Assembly: GCF_900105945.1 (NCBI RefSeq)
Contig: NZ_FNSO01000004.1
Span: 1,550,001-1,614,000 of the forward strand
Length of the DNA: 64,000 bases
From: Amycolatopsis tolypomycina
GTDB lineage: Bacteria > Actinomycetota > Actinomycetes > Mycobacteriales > Pseudonocardiaceae
Direction of reading: 5' to 3'
Both the position numbers and the translations under genes were made by a program. The notes below the pieces were generated by a model. That model was not told the origin of the DNA. It saw only the letters and a program-made list of their open reading frames with translations, and did no database searches. Below, piece after piece: positions 8,133 to 17,753 of the stretch. Position 1 is the stretch's first letter, and each line of letters opens with the position of its first letter.

Positions 8133-9206
8133 TCAGTCCCAGTCGAGGGCGCCGCCCGACTGGTACTCGATCACGCGGGTCTCGAAGAAGTTCTTCTCCT
8201 TCTTCAGGTCCATCGCCTCGGACATCCACGGGAACGGGTTCTCGGTCTCGCCGAAGATCGGCTGGAGGCCGATCTGCTGCGCGCGGCGGTCGGTGATGAA
8301 GTGCATGTACTGCTCGCACAGCTGCGCCGACAGGCCGAGCATGCCGCGCGGCATCGTGTCGCGCGCGTACTTGACCTCCAGCTCGCACGCCTCCTGCAGC
8401 ATCCCGCGCACCTCGGCCTGGAACTCCTCGGTCCACAGGTGCGGGTTCTCGATCTTGATCTGGTTGATGCAGTCGATGCCGAAGTTCAGGTGGATCGACT
8501 CGTCGCGCAGGATGTACTGGTACTGCTCGGCGATGCCGACCATCTTGTTCCGGCGGCCCAGCGACAGGATCTGCGCGAAGCCGGTGTAGAACCACATGCC
8601 CTCGAAGATCACGTAGAACGCCACGAGGTCACGCAGGAACGCCTGGTCGGCCTCCGGCGTGCCGGTCTCGAAGTCCGGGTTCTCCAGGTTCTGCGTGTAC
8701 TTCAGCGCCCACGCGTCCTTGTCCGAAATGGACGGAACCTCGCGGTACATGTTGAACAGCTCGCCCTCGACCAGGCCGAGGCTCTCGCAGATGTACTGGA
8801 AGGTGTGCGTGTGCACGGCCTCCTCGAACGCCTGGCGCAGCAGGTACTGGCGGCACTCGGGGTTGGTGATCTGCCGGTACACCGCGAGCACGATGTTGTT
8901 GGCCACCAACGACTCCGCGGTCGCGAAGAAGCCCAGGTTGCGCTTGAGCATCTGCCGCTCGTCCTCGGTGAGGCCGTCCGGCGACTTCCACAGCGCGATG
9001 TCGGCCTGCATGGCGACCTCGGTCGGCATCCAGTGGTTGTTGCAGCCGGCCAGGTACTTCTCCCACGCCCACTTGTACTTCATGGGCAGCAGCTGGTTGA
9101 CGTCGGCGCGCGCGTTGATCATGCGCTTGTCGTCGACGTTGATCCGGGCGGCGCCGACCTCGATCTCCCCGAGGCCGGTCGCGTCCGTCGTCTCCACGTT
9201 GGTCAT
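8133..9206 (-). CDS. nrdB: Ribonucleotide reductase beta subunit, class Ic-like
   Basis: R2 subunit that holds the dinuclear metal site and radical for NDP reduction with NrdA. 357 residues. Metal ligands are visible as E98 (ATAES), E129 and H132 (FEEAVH), Glu of VIFEGMWFY, and Glu/His of LRDESIHLN. Two residues differ from class Ia enzymes: the first ligand is Glu instead of Asp, and the position four after H132, where E. coli has the radical Tyr122, is F136 (HTHTF). The E98-E129 spacing of 31 matches E. coli D84-E115. This Glu/Phe pair is the class Ic signature, implying a Mn/Fe cofactor. The C-terminal tail [10 protein letters not shown] docks on NrdA. It lies 13 bases after nrdA. Confidence 0.97.
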   Translation of the reverse strand: MTNVETTDATGLGEIEVGAARINVDDKRMINARADVNQLLPMKYKWAWEKYLAGCNNHWMPTEVAMQADIALWKSPDGLTEDERQMLKRNLGFFATAESLVANNIVLAVYRQITNPECRQYLLRQAFEEAVHTHTFQYICESLGLVEGELFNMYREVPSISDKDAWALKYTQNLENPDFETGTPEADQAFLRDLVAFYVIFEGMWFYTGFAQILSLGRRNKMVGIAEQYQYILRDESIHLNFGIDCINQIKIENPHLWTEEFQAEVRGMLQEACELEVKYARDTMPRGMLGLSAQLCEQYMHFITDRRAQQIGLQPIFGETENPFPWMSEAMDLKKEKNFFETRVIEYQSGGALDWD

Positions 9207-9219
9207 GTTCCAGGGTTCC

Positions 9220-12117
9220 TTACTGGCAGGCTTCGCAGTCGGGGTCGTCGATGCGGCAGGCGGCGCCTTCGGTGGCCACGAAGTCGACGTCCGGCTCGGG
9301 TTTGGGGGCCGGAGCGGGCGTCGGCGCGGGCGCCGGGGCCGGAGCCGGGGCGGCCGCGGCGGGAGCAGGCGTGGCCGAGACGGCGTTCAGCTTGCCGTCG
9401 GTGCCGCGCAGGGTGCTCTTCTCCACGTGCGTCGCGGACTGCGCGCGCAGGTAGTACGTGGTCTTGAGGCCCTTGTGCCACGCGTAGCGGTACAGCTGGT
9501 CGAGCTTGCGGCCGCTCGGCGCCGCGATGTAGAGGTTCAGCGACTGCGCTTGGTCGATCCACTTCTGGCGCCGCGAACCCGCGTCCACCAGCCACTTCGA
9601 CTCGATCTCGAACGCCGTCGCGTACAGCGCCTTCAGGTCGTCCGGGACACGGTCGATCTGGCCGAGGCTGCCGTCGAAGTACTTGAGGTCGCTGACCATG
9701 ACCTCGTCCCACAGCCCGCGCGCCTTGAGCGAACGGACCAGGTGCGGGTTCACCACGGTGAAGTCGCCGGACATGTTCGACTTGACGTACAGGTTCTGGA
9801 ACAGCGGCTCGATCGACTGGCCGACGCCGCAGATGTTGGAGATCGTCGCGGTCGGCGCGATCGCCATCACGTTGGAGTTGCGCATGCCGACGGTCTTGAC
9901 CCGCTCGCGCAGCGGCGCCCAGTCCAGCGTGGTCGAAAGGTCGACGTCGAGGTTGTCACCCTGGCGCGCGTCGATGAGCAGCTGCATCGAGTCGATCGGC
10001 AGGATGCCCTTGCTCCACAGCGAACCCTCGAACGACTGGTACTGGCCGCGCTCCTCGGCGAGGTCGGTCGACGCCGAGATCGCGTAGTAGGAGATGTGCT
10101 CCATGCTCGTGTCGGCGAACTGCACGGCGGCTTCCGACGACAGCGGCAGGCCGAGCTCGAACAGCGCGTCCTGGAAGCCCATCAGCCCCAGCCCGACCGG
10201 CCGGTGGCGCAGGTTGGAGCGGCGCGCCTCCGGGATCGTGTAGAAGTTGATGTCGATCACGTTGTCCAGCATGCGGACGGCGGTGCGCACGGTCTTCTCG
10301 AGGCGCTTCGTGTCCAGGCCCTCGGGGGTGACGTGCTTGAGCAGGTTGACCGAGCCGAGGTTGCAGACCGCGACCTCTTCGCTGTTGGTGTTCAGCGTGA
10401 TCTCGGTGCACAGGTTCGACGAGTGCACGACGCCGACGTGCTGCTGCGGCGAGCGCAGGTTGCACGGGTCCTTGAAGGTGATCCACGGGTGGCCGGTCTC
10501 GAACAGCATGGTCAGCATGCGGCGCCACAGGTCGACCGCGCGGACGCGGCGGAACACCTTGATCTCGCCGCGCTCGGCCTTCGCCTCGTACTCGCGGTAG
10601 CGGGCGGCGAACTCGTTGCCGTACAGGTCGTGCAGGTCCGGCGTCTCGTTCGGCGAGAACAGCGTCCACTGCGCGTCGGCCTCGACGCGGCGGAGGAACT
10701 CGTCCGGCACCCAGTTCGCGGTGTTCATGTCGTGGGTGCGGCGGCGGTCGTCACCGGTGTTCTTGCGCAGGTCGAGGAACTCCTCGATGTCGACGTGCCA
10801 CGTCTCGAGGTACGCGCACGCCGCGCCCTTGCGCTTGCCGCCCTGGTTGACGGCGACGGCGGTGTCGTTGGCGATCTTGAGGAACGGCACGACGCCCTGC
10901 GACTGGCCGTTGGTGCCCTTGATGTGCGCGCCGAGGCCGCGGACCGGGGTCCAGTCGTTGCCGAGGCCGCCCGAGTACTTCGCCAGCAGCGCGTTGTTCT
11001 TGTAGGCCTGGAAGATGGAGTCCAGGTCGTCGTCCACCGTGGTCAGGAAGCAGGAGGACAGCTGCGGGCGCGTGGTGCCCGAGTTGAACAGCGTCGGCGT
11101 CGAGGCCATGAAGTGGAAGCTCGACAGCAGCTCATAAAACTCAATGGCACGAGATTCCCTATTGTCCTCGCGGATGGCGAGACCCATCGCGACACGCATG
11201 AAGAACGCCTGCGGCAGCTCGAAGCGGGTGCCGTCGTGGTGCTGGAAGTACCGGTCGTACAGCGTCTGCAGGCCGAGGAAGCCGAAGTCGAGGTCGCGCT
11301 CGGGGCGGATCGCGGCGGTGATCTTGTCCAGGTCGAAGCGCTGCAGCTCGCCGTCGACCAGCTCCAGCTCGATCGCGCGGCGCAGGTAGGCGCGGAAGTA
11401 CGCGGGGTACTCGGCCGCCATCTCGTCCTGGCTGGCCTGACGCGGCTTCTGCGCGAGGTAGCTCAGCGCCTCGCCGCGCAGCTTGTCCAGCAGCAGCCGG
11501 GCGGAGACGTAGGAGTAGTTCGGCTCCTGCTCGACCAGCACGCGGGCGGCCATGATCTGGGCCAGGGCGAGCTCGTCGGCGCTGATGCCGTCGTAGAGGT
11601 TGCGCTTGGTCTCGGCCAAGACCGGCTCGGCGGTGACGTCGTCCAGGCCGGCGACGGCCTCGCCCACGACGTGGGAAACGCGGGCCCAGTCGAGCGGGCG
11701 CAGGACGCCGTCGGTGCCCTTGACGTTCAGCGCGACCTCGGCCGCGGCCGGCTTGGCGGCCTCGCGGGCCTTCGCGCGCTCCTCGCGGTAGAGGACGTAG
11801 GCGCGGGCGACCTTGTGGTGCTCGCCGCGCATGAGGGCGAGCTCGACCAGGTCCTGGATCTGCTCGATGTGCAGGGCGGTCTCGGGGCCGGCGTGGCGCA
11901 GCAGGGACGCCTCGACCTGCTCGGTCAGCTCGGCGACGACGTGGTGCACGCGGGAGGACGCGGCGGCGTCGCCGCCCTCGACCGCGAGGAACGCCTTGGT
12001 CAGCGCGACCGAGATCTTCCCGGCGTCGAACGGCGACACGCTGCCGTCCCGCCGGATGACCCGGATCGCGGTGGGTGAGTCGGCAGCGGAGGGCCGCTGA
12101 CCGGTTTCGACTGACAT
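9220..12117 (-). CDS. nrdA: Ribonucleoside-diphosphate reductase alpha subunit
   Basis: About 965 residues. Two ATP-cone domains lie in tandem at the N-terminus ([16 protein letters not shown]..., then [16 protein letters not shown]...), giving allosteric dATP/ATP control. Next come the large-subunit N and C domains ([36 protein letters not shown], catalytic NLCTEI), a Pro/Ala-rich linker, and a C-terminal DCEACQ redox pair that takes electrons from thioredoxin or glutaredoxin. ATG 12117 (MSVETGQRP) is preferred over an upstream ATG; GGAG lies about nine bases before it. It heads the nrdAB operon, and a candidate NrdR box pair is upstream. Confidence 0.97.
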   Translation of the reverse strand: MSVETGQRPSAADSPTAIRVIRRDGSVSPFDAGKISVALTKAFLAVEGGDAAASSRVHHVVAELTEQVEASLLRHAGPETALHIEQIQDLVELALMRGEHHKVARAYVLYREERAKAREAAKPAAAEVALNVKGTDGVLRPLDWARVSHVVGEAVAGLDDVTAEPVLAETKRNLYDGISADELALAQIMAARVLVEQEPNYSYVSARLLLDKLRGEALSYLAQKPRQASQDEMAAEYPAYFRAYLRRAIELELVDGELQRFDLDKITAAIRPERDLDFGFLGLQTLYDRYFQHHDGTRFELPQAFFMRVAMGLAIREDNRESRAIEFYELLSSFHFMASTPTLFNSGTTRPQLSSCFLTTVDDDLDSIFQAYKNNALLAKYSGGLGNDWTPVRGLGAHIKGTNGQSQGVVPFLKIANDTAVAVNQGGKRKGAACAYLETWHVDIEEFLDLRKNTGDDRRRTHDMNTANWVPDEFLRRVEADAQWTLFSPNETPDLHDLYGNEFAARYREYEAKAERGEIKVFRRVRAVDLWRRMLTMLFETGHPWITFKDPCNLRSPQQHVGVVHSSNLCTEITLNTNSEEVAVCNLGSVNLLKHVTPEGLDTKRLEKTVRTAVRMLDNVIDINFYTIPEARRSNLRHRPVGLGLMGFQDALFELGLPLSSEAAVQFADTSMEHISYYAISASTDLAEERGQYQSFEGSLWSKGILPIDSMQLLIDARQGDNLDVDLSTTLDWAPLRERVKTVGMRNSNVMAIAPTATISNICGVGQSIEPLFQNLYVKSNMSGDFTVVNPHLVRSLKARGLWDEVMVSDLKYFDGSLGQIDRVPDDLKALYATAFEIESKWLVDAGSRRQKWIDQAQSLNLYIAAPSGRKLDQLYRYAWHKGLKTTYYLRAQSATHVEKSTLRGTDGKLNAVSATPAPAAAAPAPAPAPAPTPAPAPKPEPDVDFVATEGAACRIDDPDCEACQ

Positions 12118-12249
12118 GCGTGTCTCCAAGTTTTCGGGCGCGTTCGATCGCCACACGGCCGCATGAGGCCGTGCGCTGCGGTTTCTCCGATGCTGCCCGG
12201 CGACCCTCCGCAGCGGTCTCCCCGTCGCTGGGGGCTGCCGGTGTTGAGA

Positions 12250-12293
12250 GACTACATGTTGGGGTCGGGGTGCGCGCGGGACCCCAGATGGCG
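12250..12293 (-). promoter_or_regulatory. Candidate NrdR box pair upstream of nrdA
   Basis: On the coding strand the better box is CCAACATGTAGT (symmetric centre near 12256.5); a weaker one, GCCATCTGGGGT, is centred near 12287.5. The centres are 31 bases apart, three helical turns, as known for paired NrdR boxes. The first box resembles actinobacterial NrdR sites, the second only loosely. They lie about 130-175 bases before the nrdA start. Confidence 0.4.
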
Positions 12294-12342
12294 TGTCGTG
12301 AGTTCACTCTGGCGAGGTGACGTGATCACCCAGAGGTGCTGC

Positions 12343-12915
12343 TCAGGCCCCGAACCGCAGCTCGGCGCCGGGCAGGGCGAGGCTCAGGAACGGCCGCCGG
12401 CCGGCCAGGTAGCCGAGCGGGCCGTGGGCGTTGACCGACCAGTCGGCCGTCGCGAGCCGGGGCCGGATCTTCGCGCCGACGGGCGTCCGGACGTGGCCTT
12501 GACGGACGTCGAACCGGGTGGGGAGCGCCAGTGGCGAGCCCGGCCGCGGGGTGAAGGCCGCGGTGGCGATCCAGTCGTCCCCGGTGGCCGCGGTGTAGGT
12601 GCGGTCGGTGAACTGCAGGGCGGCGAGGTCCTTCGGGATGGCCCACAGCTCGCGCCCGCCTCTGAGGGAGACCTCGGAGTCGACCCAGATCTGGGTGATC
12701 GTGCAGGTGGTCCGCTTCCCGCGCACCGGGACGGCGGCGAGCAGCTCGTGGTAGCTGAGCTGCCCGGGCTCGCGGTAGGCGATCCAGGCGGTGAAGACGG
12801 TGGTGTACCCGGCGACGGACAGCGCGCCCGGGTGCACGTCCCGCGCGGGGACCCGCCAGAGCGACAGGTGCGCGTCGGCGACCAGGTGCCAGGGCTGCGG
12901 GGGATAGGCGGTCAT
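12343..12915 (-). CDS. Acetoacetate decarboxylase-family protein
   Basis: 190 residues of the ADC fold. The segment GGRELWAIPKDLAALQF matches the family's GRE.WG.PKK region in which the lysine forms the Schiff base with a beta-keto acid; that lysine is kept. The N-terminal PWHLVADAHLSLWRVP and VAGYTTVFTAWIAYREPGQLSYHELL also fit. ADC-like proteins include decarboxylases, dehydratases and lactonases, so the reaction is uncertain. Its ATG overlaps the crotonase stop by four bases (12912-12915), so the two form one operon. Confidence 0.78.
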   Translation of the reverse strand: MTAYPPQPWHLVADAHLSLWRVPARDVHPGALSVAGYTTVFTAWIAYREPGQLSYHELLAAVPVRGKRTTCTITQIWVDSEVSLRGGRELWAIPKDLAALQFTDRTYTAATGDDWIATAAFTPRPGSPLALPTRFDVRQGHVRTPVGAKIRPRLATADWSVNAHGPLGYLAGRRPFLSLALPGAELRFGA

Positions 12916-13751
12916 TTCTCCAGCCAGGGCAGGTAGCCGGGCAGGTCCTTCTCGACGCGCATGCCGAACGACGGCGGCCGCTTCTGCAGGAACGACATGA
13001 CCCCTTCGACGGCGTCCGGGTTCGCGCCGAGCCCGCCGATCAGCTTCGAGTCCAGTTCGTGCACGGGGAACGGCGACTCGGCGCTCGCCATCCGGTAGAG
13101 CAGCTGCCGCGTGACGGCGACCGACACCGGCGCGGTCGTCTCGACGATCTCCCGCGCGAGCTTCCGTGCTTCGCCCACCACGGTTCCGGTGGGAAAAACC
13201 TTGTGCACCAGGCCTTTTTCGCGTGCTTCGGCGACATCGAAGACACGCCCGCTGATCATCCAGTCGAGCGCGGTGCCCATCCCGACGAGCCGCGGCAGGA
13301 ACCAGGCGGACGCGCCTTCGGGGTAGATCCCGCGGCGGGTGAAGACCAGGCCGAACCGCGAGTCTTCGGAGGCGAGCCGGTAGTCACAGGAGAGCGTGAT
13401 GGTGAGCCCACCGCCGACCGCGGCGCCGTGAAGGGCGGCGATGACGGGCTTGTTCATGGTGAAGATCCGCTTCGAGCACCGCCCGGCGGGCTCCTGCCAG
13501 GCCGCGTCCGGGCCGGTCGCCGGATCGAAGTCGAAGCCGCCCTGCGACAGGTCGGCGCCGACGCAGAAGTCCTTGCCGGCCCCGGTCAGGATGACGACGC
13601 GGACATCCTCGTCCCGGTCGGCGCGGTCCATCGCGGCCCCGAGCTCGTCGGCCATCCGGATCGTGTAGCCGTTGCGCGCCTCGGGACGGTTCAGGGTCAC
13701 GGTGGCAACCCGGTCCTCGACGGCGTAGGTGATCTCGGCGTAGTCGGCCAT
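12912..13751 (-). CDS. Enoyl-CoA hydratase/isomerase (crotonase) family protein
   Basis: 279 residues with the crotonase fold: oxyanion-hole segments KDFCVGADLS and AALHGAAVGGGLTITLSCD. Both glutamates of classical enoyl-CoA hydratase are absent: T117 stands where Glu144 of the rat enzyme lies and F137 where Glu164 lies. A Glu (E145, in RRGIYPEGAS) in the following loop is the nearest acidic candidate. An isomerase, a specialised hydratase or a hydrolase is possible. Divergent from the TIGR03084-atuA-like operon and coupled to the ADC-family gene; probably part of the same acyl-CoA pathway. Confidence 0.88.
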   Translation of the reverse strand: MADYAEITYAVEDRVATVTLNRPEARNGYTIRMADELGAAMDRADRDEDVRVVILTGAGKDFCVGADLSQGGFDFDPATGPDAAWQEPAGRCSKRIFTMNKPVIAALHGAAVGGGLTITLSCDYRLASEDSRFGLVFTRRGIYPEGASAWFLPRLVGMGTALDWMISGRVFDVAEAREKGLVHKVFPTGTVVGEARKLAREIVETTAPVSVAVTRQLLYRMASAESPFPVHELDSKLIGGLGANPDAVEGVMSFLQKRPPSFGMRVEKDLPGYLPWLEK

Positions 13752-14131
13752 GCGACGAAGCTATTGCAGGCAGGCGCTACTGGCAAGATGTCAATAGTGT
13801 GGCCGCGGGGTCGGACGAGCGCCGGGCCGCCGTGGTGCACCGCCGCGACGAGTGCCCGTCCCTCCCGGGCGTAGTTCTTGATGATCTCCATGATCCGGTC
13901 TGTCGTCGTTCCGCTATTCGACGATCGCGGCCAGTGCGCGGGAGGGTGGGTCGGAAGTCGCCACGGCCGTCTCGGTGTATTCATCTCGGCCTCGTGCCGC
14001 TCCCTTCTCCCTTGTGTCGGCGCTCGAACCTGGCAGGCGTGTGGCCGCAGCGTCGAGGGCGAAACAATCAGGCGTGCTTGATTTTTCTCCGGACCGGTGC
14101 CACGCTGGCCACGGACGCAAGGAGGCGGGCG
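13752..14131. other. 380-bp divergent intergenic region
   Basis: Separates the crotonase from the TIGR03084 gene. Next to the crotonase start it holds an imperfect 21-bp inverted repeat over a TTGACA. The rest has long open frames on both strands, but none shows a recognisable domain or a convincing start with ribosome-binding site. The only clear ribosome-binding site is AAGGAGG at 14119-14125, serving the downstream gene. Confidence 0.5.
13777..13797 (-). promoter_or_regulatory. Operator-like inverted repeat over the crotonase -35
   Basis: CTACTGGCA-AGA-TGTCAATAG matches its own complement at 7 of 9 positions per arm. The right arm contains, on the minus strand, TTGACA (13794-13789), 38-43 bases before the crotonase ATG. 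I find no good -10 at standard spacing, so the promoter call is tentative. The TetR regulator at 24384 is a possible ligand. Confidence 0.35.
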
Positions 14132-14923
14132 ATGGCGGACCTCGGCGTGATCCTCGGGGATCTCGACGCGGAGACACGGACGATCGACGACGTGGTGGCG
14201 GCACTGCCCCCGGCCGACTGGGCGCGCGCGACACCCGCCGAAGGGTGGACGATCGCGCACCAGGTCGCCCACCTGGCCTGGACCGACCGCAAGGCGCTGA
14301 TCGCGGCCGCGCACCCGGAAAACTGGCAGGCCGAGGTCGAAGAGCTCCTCAAAGCCGGCGAGACCTACGTCGACGACGGGGCCGCGGAAGGCGCGCAGCG
14401 GCCGCCGCAGGAGATCCTCGAAGACTGGCGGGAGGGCCGTACGCAGCTGGCCGAGGCCCTGAAAGCCGTGCCGGACGGGCAGAAGCTGCCCTGGTACGGG
14501 CCGCCGATGAGCGCCGCCTCCATGGCCACCGCGCGGATGATGGAGACCTGGGCGCACGGCCAGGACATCTTCGACGCGCTCGGCCTGACCCGCGAACCCA
14601 CCGCGCGGCTGTGGCACATTGCCCGCTTCGGCACGCGGACGCGCGACTTCGCCTACAAGGTCAACTCCCTCGCGCCGCCGGCCGAGGAGTTCCGCGTCGA
14701 ACTCACCGCGCCGGACGGTGAGACCTGGGCGTTCGGGCCCGAGGACGCCGCGCAGAAACTCACCGGCAGCGCGCTCGGCTTCTGCCTCGTCGTCACCCAG
14801 CGGCGGCATCCCGCCGACACCGATCTGGTCGCCGACGGCGCCGACGTCGAGGAGTGGCTCAGCGTCGCGCAGGCCTTCGCCGGGCCGCCCGGGAACGGGC
14901 GGAAGCCGGGGCAGTTCGCATGA
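14132..14923 (+). CDS. TIGR03084-family (DinB/mycothiol-dependent-like) protein
   Basis: 263 residues. The N-terminal half is a DinB-like four-helix bundle: WTIAHQVAHLAWTDRKAL, with the histidines that bind metal in the mycothiol-dependent maleylpyruvate isomerase group, and a second His near METWAHGQDIFDALG. Proteins of this type are often found with acyl-CoA genes in actinobacteria; the reaction is unknown. ATG 14132 has AAGGAGG seven bases upstream, which rules out a longer frame that is open from 13799. Its stop overlaps the AtuA-like start (ATGA). Confidence 0.85.
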   Translation: MADLGVILGDLDAETRTIDDVVAALPPADWARATPAEGWTIAHQVAHLAWTDRKALIAAAHPENWQAEVEELLKAGETYVDDGAAEGAQRPPQEILEDWREGRTQLAEALKAVPDGQKLPWYGPPMSAASMATARMMETWAHGQDIFDALGLTREPTARLWHIARFGTRTRDFAYKVNSLAPPAEEFRVELTAPDGETWAFGPEDAAQKLTGSALGFCLVVTQRRHPADTDLVADGADVEEWLSVAQAFAGPPGNGRKPGQFA

Positions 14924-16608
14924 CGTATCGCATCGGCAATGCGTCCGGATTTTACGGCGACCGGTTCTCCGCCGTCCGGGAGATGCTCACCGGCGGCCCG
15001 CTCGACGTCCTGACTGGCGACTACCTGGCCGAACTGACCATGCTCATCCTCGGCCGCGACCGGATGAAGGACGCTACCCGCGGCTACGCCAAGACCTTCC
15101 TCCGCCAGATGGAAGAAAACCTCGGGCTGGCGCAGGAAAAGGGCGTCAAGATCGTCGTCAACGCGGGCGGGCTGAATCCCGCCGGGCTCGCCGATGCGCT
15201 CCGGGAGCTCGCCAACAAACTGAGCCTCGACGTCAAGATCGCGCACGTCGAGGGCGATGACCTCGTCCGACGGGCCGACGAGCTGGACCTCGGGAAACCG
15301 TTGACCGCCAACGCCTACCTCGGCGCCTGGGGCATCGCCGAATGCCTGAACGCGGGCGCCGACGTCGTCGTCACCGGCCGTGTCACCGACGCCTCCGTCA
15401 TCGTCGGCCCGGCCGCCGCGCACTACGGCTGGGCCCGCGACGACTTCGGCGCGCTCGCCGGCGCGGTCGCCGCCGGGCACGTCATCGAGTGCGGTGCCCA
15501 GGCCACCGGCGGCAACTACGCCTTCTTCACCGAGCACGGCATCGGCGTGCCCGGCTTCCCGATCGCCGAGATCGAGGCCGACGGGTCCAGCGTGATCACC
15601 AAGCACCCGGGCACCGGGGGTGTGGTGACCGTCGGCACCGTCACCGCCCAGCTGCTCTACGAAATCACCGGCGCGCGGTACGCCGGACCCGACGTCACCA
15701 CGCGGTTCGACACGCTGACTCTGACCGAGGACGGGCCGGACCGCGTCCGCATCTCCGGCGTCCGCGGGGAGGCACCGCCGCCGACGCTGAAGGTCGCGCT
15801 CAACCGCCTCGGCGGGTTCCGCAACGAAACGACGTTCGTCCTCACCGGACTCGACATCGAGGCGAAAGCCGCCCTCGTGAAAGAACAGCTCGAAGCCTCC
15901 CTCAAGGACCGGCCGCCCGCCGACGTCCGCTGGACCCTCGCGCGCACCGACCACGCCGACGCCGACACCGAGCAGACCGCCAGCGCCCTGCTGCACGTCG
16001 CCGTCAAGGACGCCGACCCGAAGGTCGCCGGGCGGGCGTTCACCGGCGCCGCCGTCGAACTCGCGCTGGCCAGCTACCCCGGGTTCCACGTCACCGCCCC
16101 GCCGTCGGACGCCTCGCCCTACGGCGTCTACACCGCGGCCTATGTGGACGCCGGCCAGGTGCCGCACGTGGCCGTGCTGCCGGACGGTATGCGTGTCGAC
16201 ATAGCGCCCTCGGCGTCCACTCAGGACTTGTCCGAAGTGGATGAACCGGCGCTGCCCGAGCCGCTCGACCACGGCCCGGTGCGGCGGGTCCCGCTGGGGA
16301 CGATCGCCGGTGCGCGCAGCGGCGACAAGGGCGGCAACGCCAACGTCGGCGTCTGGGTGCGCTCCGAAGAAGCCTGGCGGTGGCTGGTGCACCGGCTGAC
16401 CGTCGCCGAGTTCAAGCTGCTGCTGCCCGAGACCGCGGGCCTGCCGGTGACGCGTTACCTGCTGCCGAACCTGCGCGCGATGAACTTCGTCGTCGAGGGC
16501 ATCCTCGGCGAGGGCGTCGCGTCGCAGGCGCGGTTCGACCCGCAGGCCAAGGCCCTCGGCGAGTGGCTGCGGTCGCGGGAGATCGACGTGCCGGAGGTCC
16601 TGCTGTGA
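14920..16608 (+). CDS. AtuA-family (DUF1446) acyclic terpene utilization-like protein
   Basis: 562 residues. DUF1446 occupies about 1-440 (MTYRIGNASGFYGDRFSAVREMLTGGPLDVLTGDYLAELTM; GGNYAFFTEHGIGVPGFPIAEIEADGSSVITKHPGTGGVVT), followed by the AtuA-like C-terminal ferredoxin-fold domain (PLGTIAGARSGDKGGNANVGVWVRS). In Pseudomonas AtuA is required for growth on citronellol and geraniol, but its chemistry is not settled. The start is fixed by a four-base ATGA overlap with the upstream gene, and the stop overlaps the GTG of the acyl-CoA dehydrogenase. Confidence 0.88.
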   Translation: MTYRIGNASGFYGDRFSAVREMLTGGPLDVLTGDYLAELTMLILGRDRMKDATRGYAKTFLRQMEENLGLAQEKGVKIVVNAGGLNPAGLADALRELANKLSLDVKIAHVEGDDLVRRADELDLGKPLTANAYLGAWGIAECLNAGADVVVTGRVTDASVIVGPAAAHYGWARDDFGALAGAVAAGHVIECGAQATGGNYAFFTEHGIGVPGFPIAEIEADGSSVITKHPGTGGVVTVGTVTAQLLYEITGARYAGPDVTTRFDTLTLTEDGPDRVRISGVRGEAPPPTLKVALNRLGGFRNETTFVLTGLDIEAKAALVKEQLEASLKDRPPADVRWTLARTDHADADTEQTASALLHVAVKDADPKVAGRAFTGAAVELALASYPGFHVTAPPSDASPYGVYTAAYVDAGQVPHVAVLPDGMRVDIAPSASTQDLSEVDEPALPEPLDHGPVRRVPLGTIAGARSGDKGGNANVGVWVRSEEAWRWLVHRLTVAEFKLLLPETAGLPVTRYLLPNLRAMNFVVEGILGEGVASQARFDPQAKALGEWLRSREIDVPEVLL

Positions 16609-17753
16609 CCGATCCCTTCCGGACGCCCGAACGGGCCGAGCTGCGCAAGACCGTGCGCCGGTTCGTCGAGCAGGAGGTCCTGCCGCACCTCGACGAGTGG
16701 GAGCGCGCCGGCGAGCTGCCCCGCGACCTGCACCGGAAGGCCGGTGACCTCGGCCTGCTCGGCGTGGCCTTCCCCGAGGAGATCGGCGGGGGCGACGGCA
16801 ACTACCTCGACGCGCTGGTCGTCGCCGAGGAGATGCACTACGCGGGCGGCTCCGGCGGGCTGTTCGCCTCGCTGTTCACCTGCGGCATCGCCGTCCCGCA
16901 CATCGCCGAGGCGGGCGACCCGGTCCAGGTCGAACGCTGGGTGCGGCCCACCCTCGCCGGGGCCAAGATCGGCTCCCTCGCCGTCACCGAACCGGACGGC
17001 GGCTCCGACGTCGCCGGGATCCGGACCACCGCCGTCCGCGAGGGCGACGAATACGTCATCAACGGCGCCAAGACGTTCATCACCTCCGGCTGCCGCGCCG
17101 ACTTCGTGACGACGGTGGTGCGCACCGGCGGCGACGGCGCCCACGGGCTCTCGCTGATCGTCGTCGAACGCGGGACGCCGGGGTTCACCGTGAGCCGCAA
17201 GCTCGACAAGATGGGCTGGCTCTGCTCCGACACCGCCGAACTGTCCTACGTGGACGTCCGGGTACCGGTGGAGAACCTGGTGGGCGCCGAGAACAGCGGG
17301 TTCGCGCAGGTGGCCACCCAGTTCGTCACCGAACGGCTGTCGCTGGCCGTGCAGGCGTACGCGCACGCCCAGCGGGCCCTCGACCTGACGCTGGACTGGT
17401 GCCGGCTGCGCGAGACGTTCGGCCGCCCGCTCATCTCGCGGCAGGTCGTGCAGCACAAGCTCACCGAGATGGCGCGGAAGGTCGACGTCGCCCGCACCTA
17501 CACCCGGCACGCCGCGATCCGGCACGTCTCGGGCGAGGAAGTCATCGCCGAAGCCTGTTTCGCCAAGAACACCGCCGTCGAGGCCGCCGAATGGGTGGTC
17601 AACGAGGCCGTCCAGCTGCACGGCGGCCTCGGCTACATGCGCGAGTCCGAAGTGGAGCGCCACTACCGCGACGTCCGGATCCTCGGCATCGGCGGCGGCA
17701 CCACCGAGATCCTCACCGGCCTGGCCGCGAAGCGATTGGGATACACGTCGTGA
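16605..17753 (+). CDS. Acyl-CoA dehydrogenase 1
   Basis: 382 residues of the FAD-dependent acyl-CoA dehydrogenase family, oxidising an acyl-CoA to the 2-enoyl-CoA with electrons passed to ETF. The FAD-contact motif AVTEPDGGSDVAGIRTTAV, the substrate loop ITSGCRADF and the C-terminal VQLHGGLGYMRESEVERHYRDVRI are complete; Glu in YMRESEVERHYRD lies near the position of the catalytic base of isovaleryl-type enzymes. GTG 16605 is set by the GTGA overlap with the AtuA-like stop. By position it corresponds to the citronellyl-CoA dehydrogenase step of the atu pathway, but specificity is inferred. Confidence 0.93.
   Translation: MTDPFRTPERAELRKTVRRFVEQEVLPHLDEWERAGELPRDLHRKAGDLGLLGVAFPEEIGGGDGNYLDALVVAEEMHYAGGSGGLFASLFTCGIAVPHIAEAGDPVQVERWVRPTLAGAKIGSLAVTEPDGGSDVAGIRTTAVREGDEYVINGAKTFITSGCRADFVTTVVRTGGDGAHGLSLIVVERGTPGFTVSRKLDKMGWLCSDTAELSYVDVRVPVENLVGAENSGFAQVATQFVTERLSLAVQAYAHAQRALDLTLDWCRLRETFGRPLISRQVVQHKLTEMARKVDVARTYTRHAAIRHVSGEEVIAEACFAKNTAVEAAEWVVNEAVQLHGGLGYMRESEVERHYRDVRILGIGGGTTEILTGLAAKRLGYTS

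Noticed and set aside
8659..12078. 1139-codon plus-strand open frame across nrdAB
   Set aside because: Antisense to nrdA and nrdB, which are certain; the translation is repetitive Val/Arg/Ala without a domain.
12118..12342. Cobalamin riboswitch before nrdA
   Set aside because: Some actinomycete nrd operons have one, so I looked for a B12-box-like sequence and paired elements; none was evident.
13697..14131. Minus-strand open frame through the divergent intergenic region (MEIIKNYAREGRALVAAVHHGGPALV...)
   Set aside because: It reads well for some 30 residues but then enters the crotonase coding region antisense, has no ribosome-binding site and no recognisable family.
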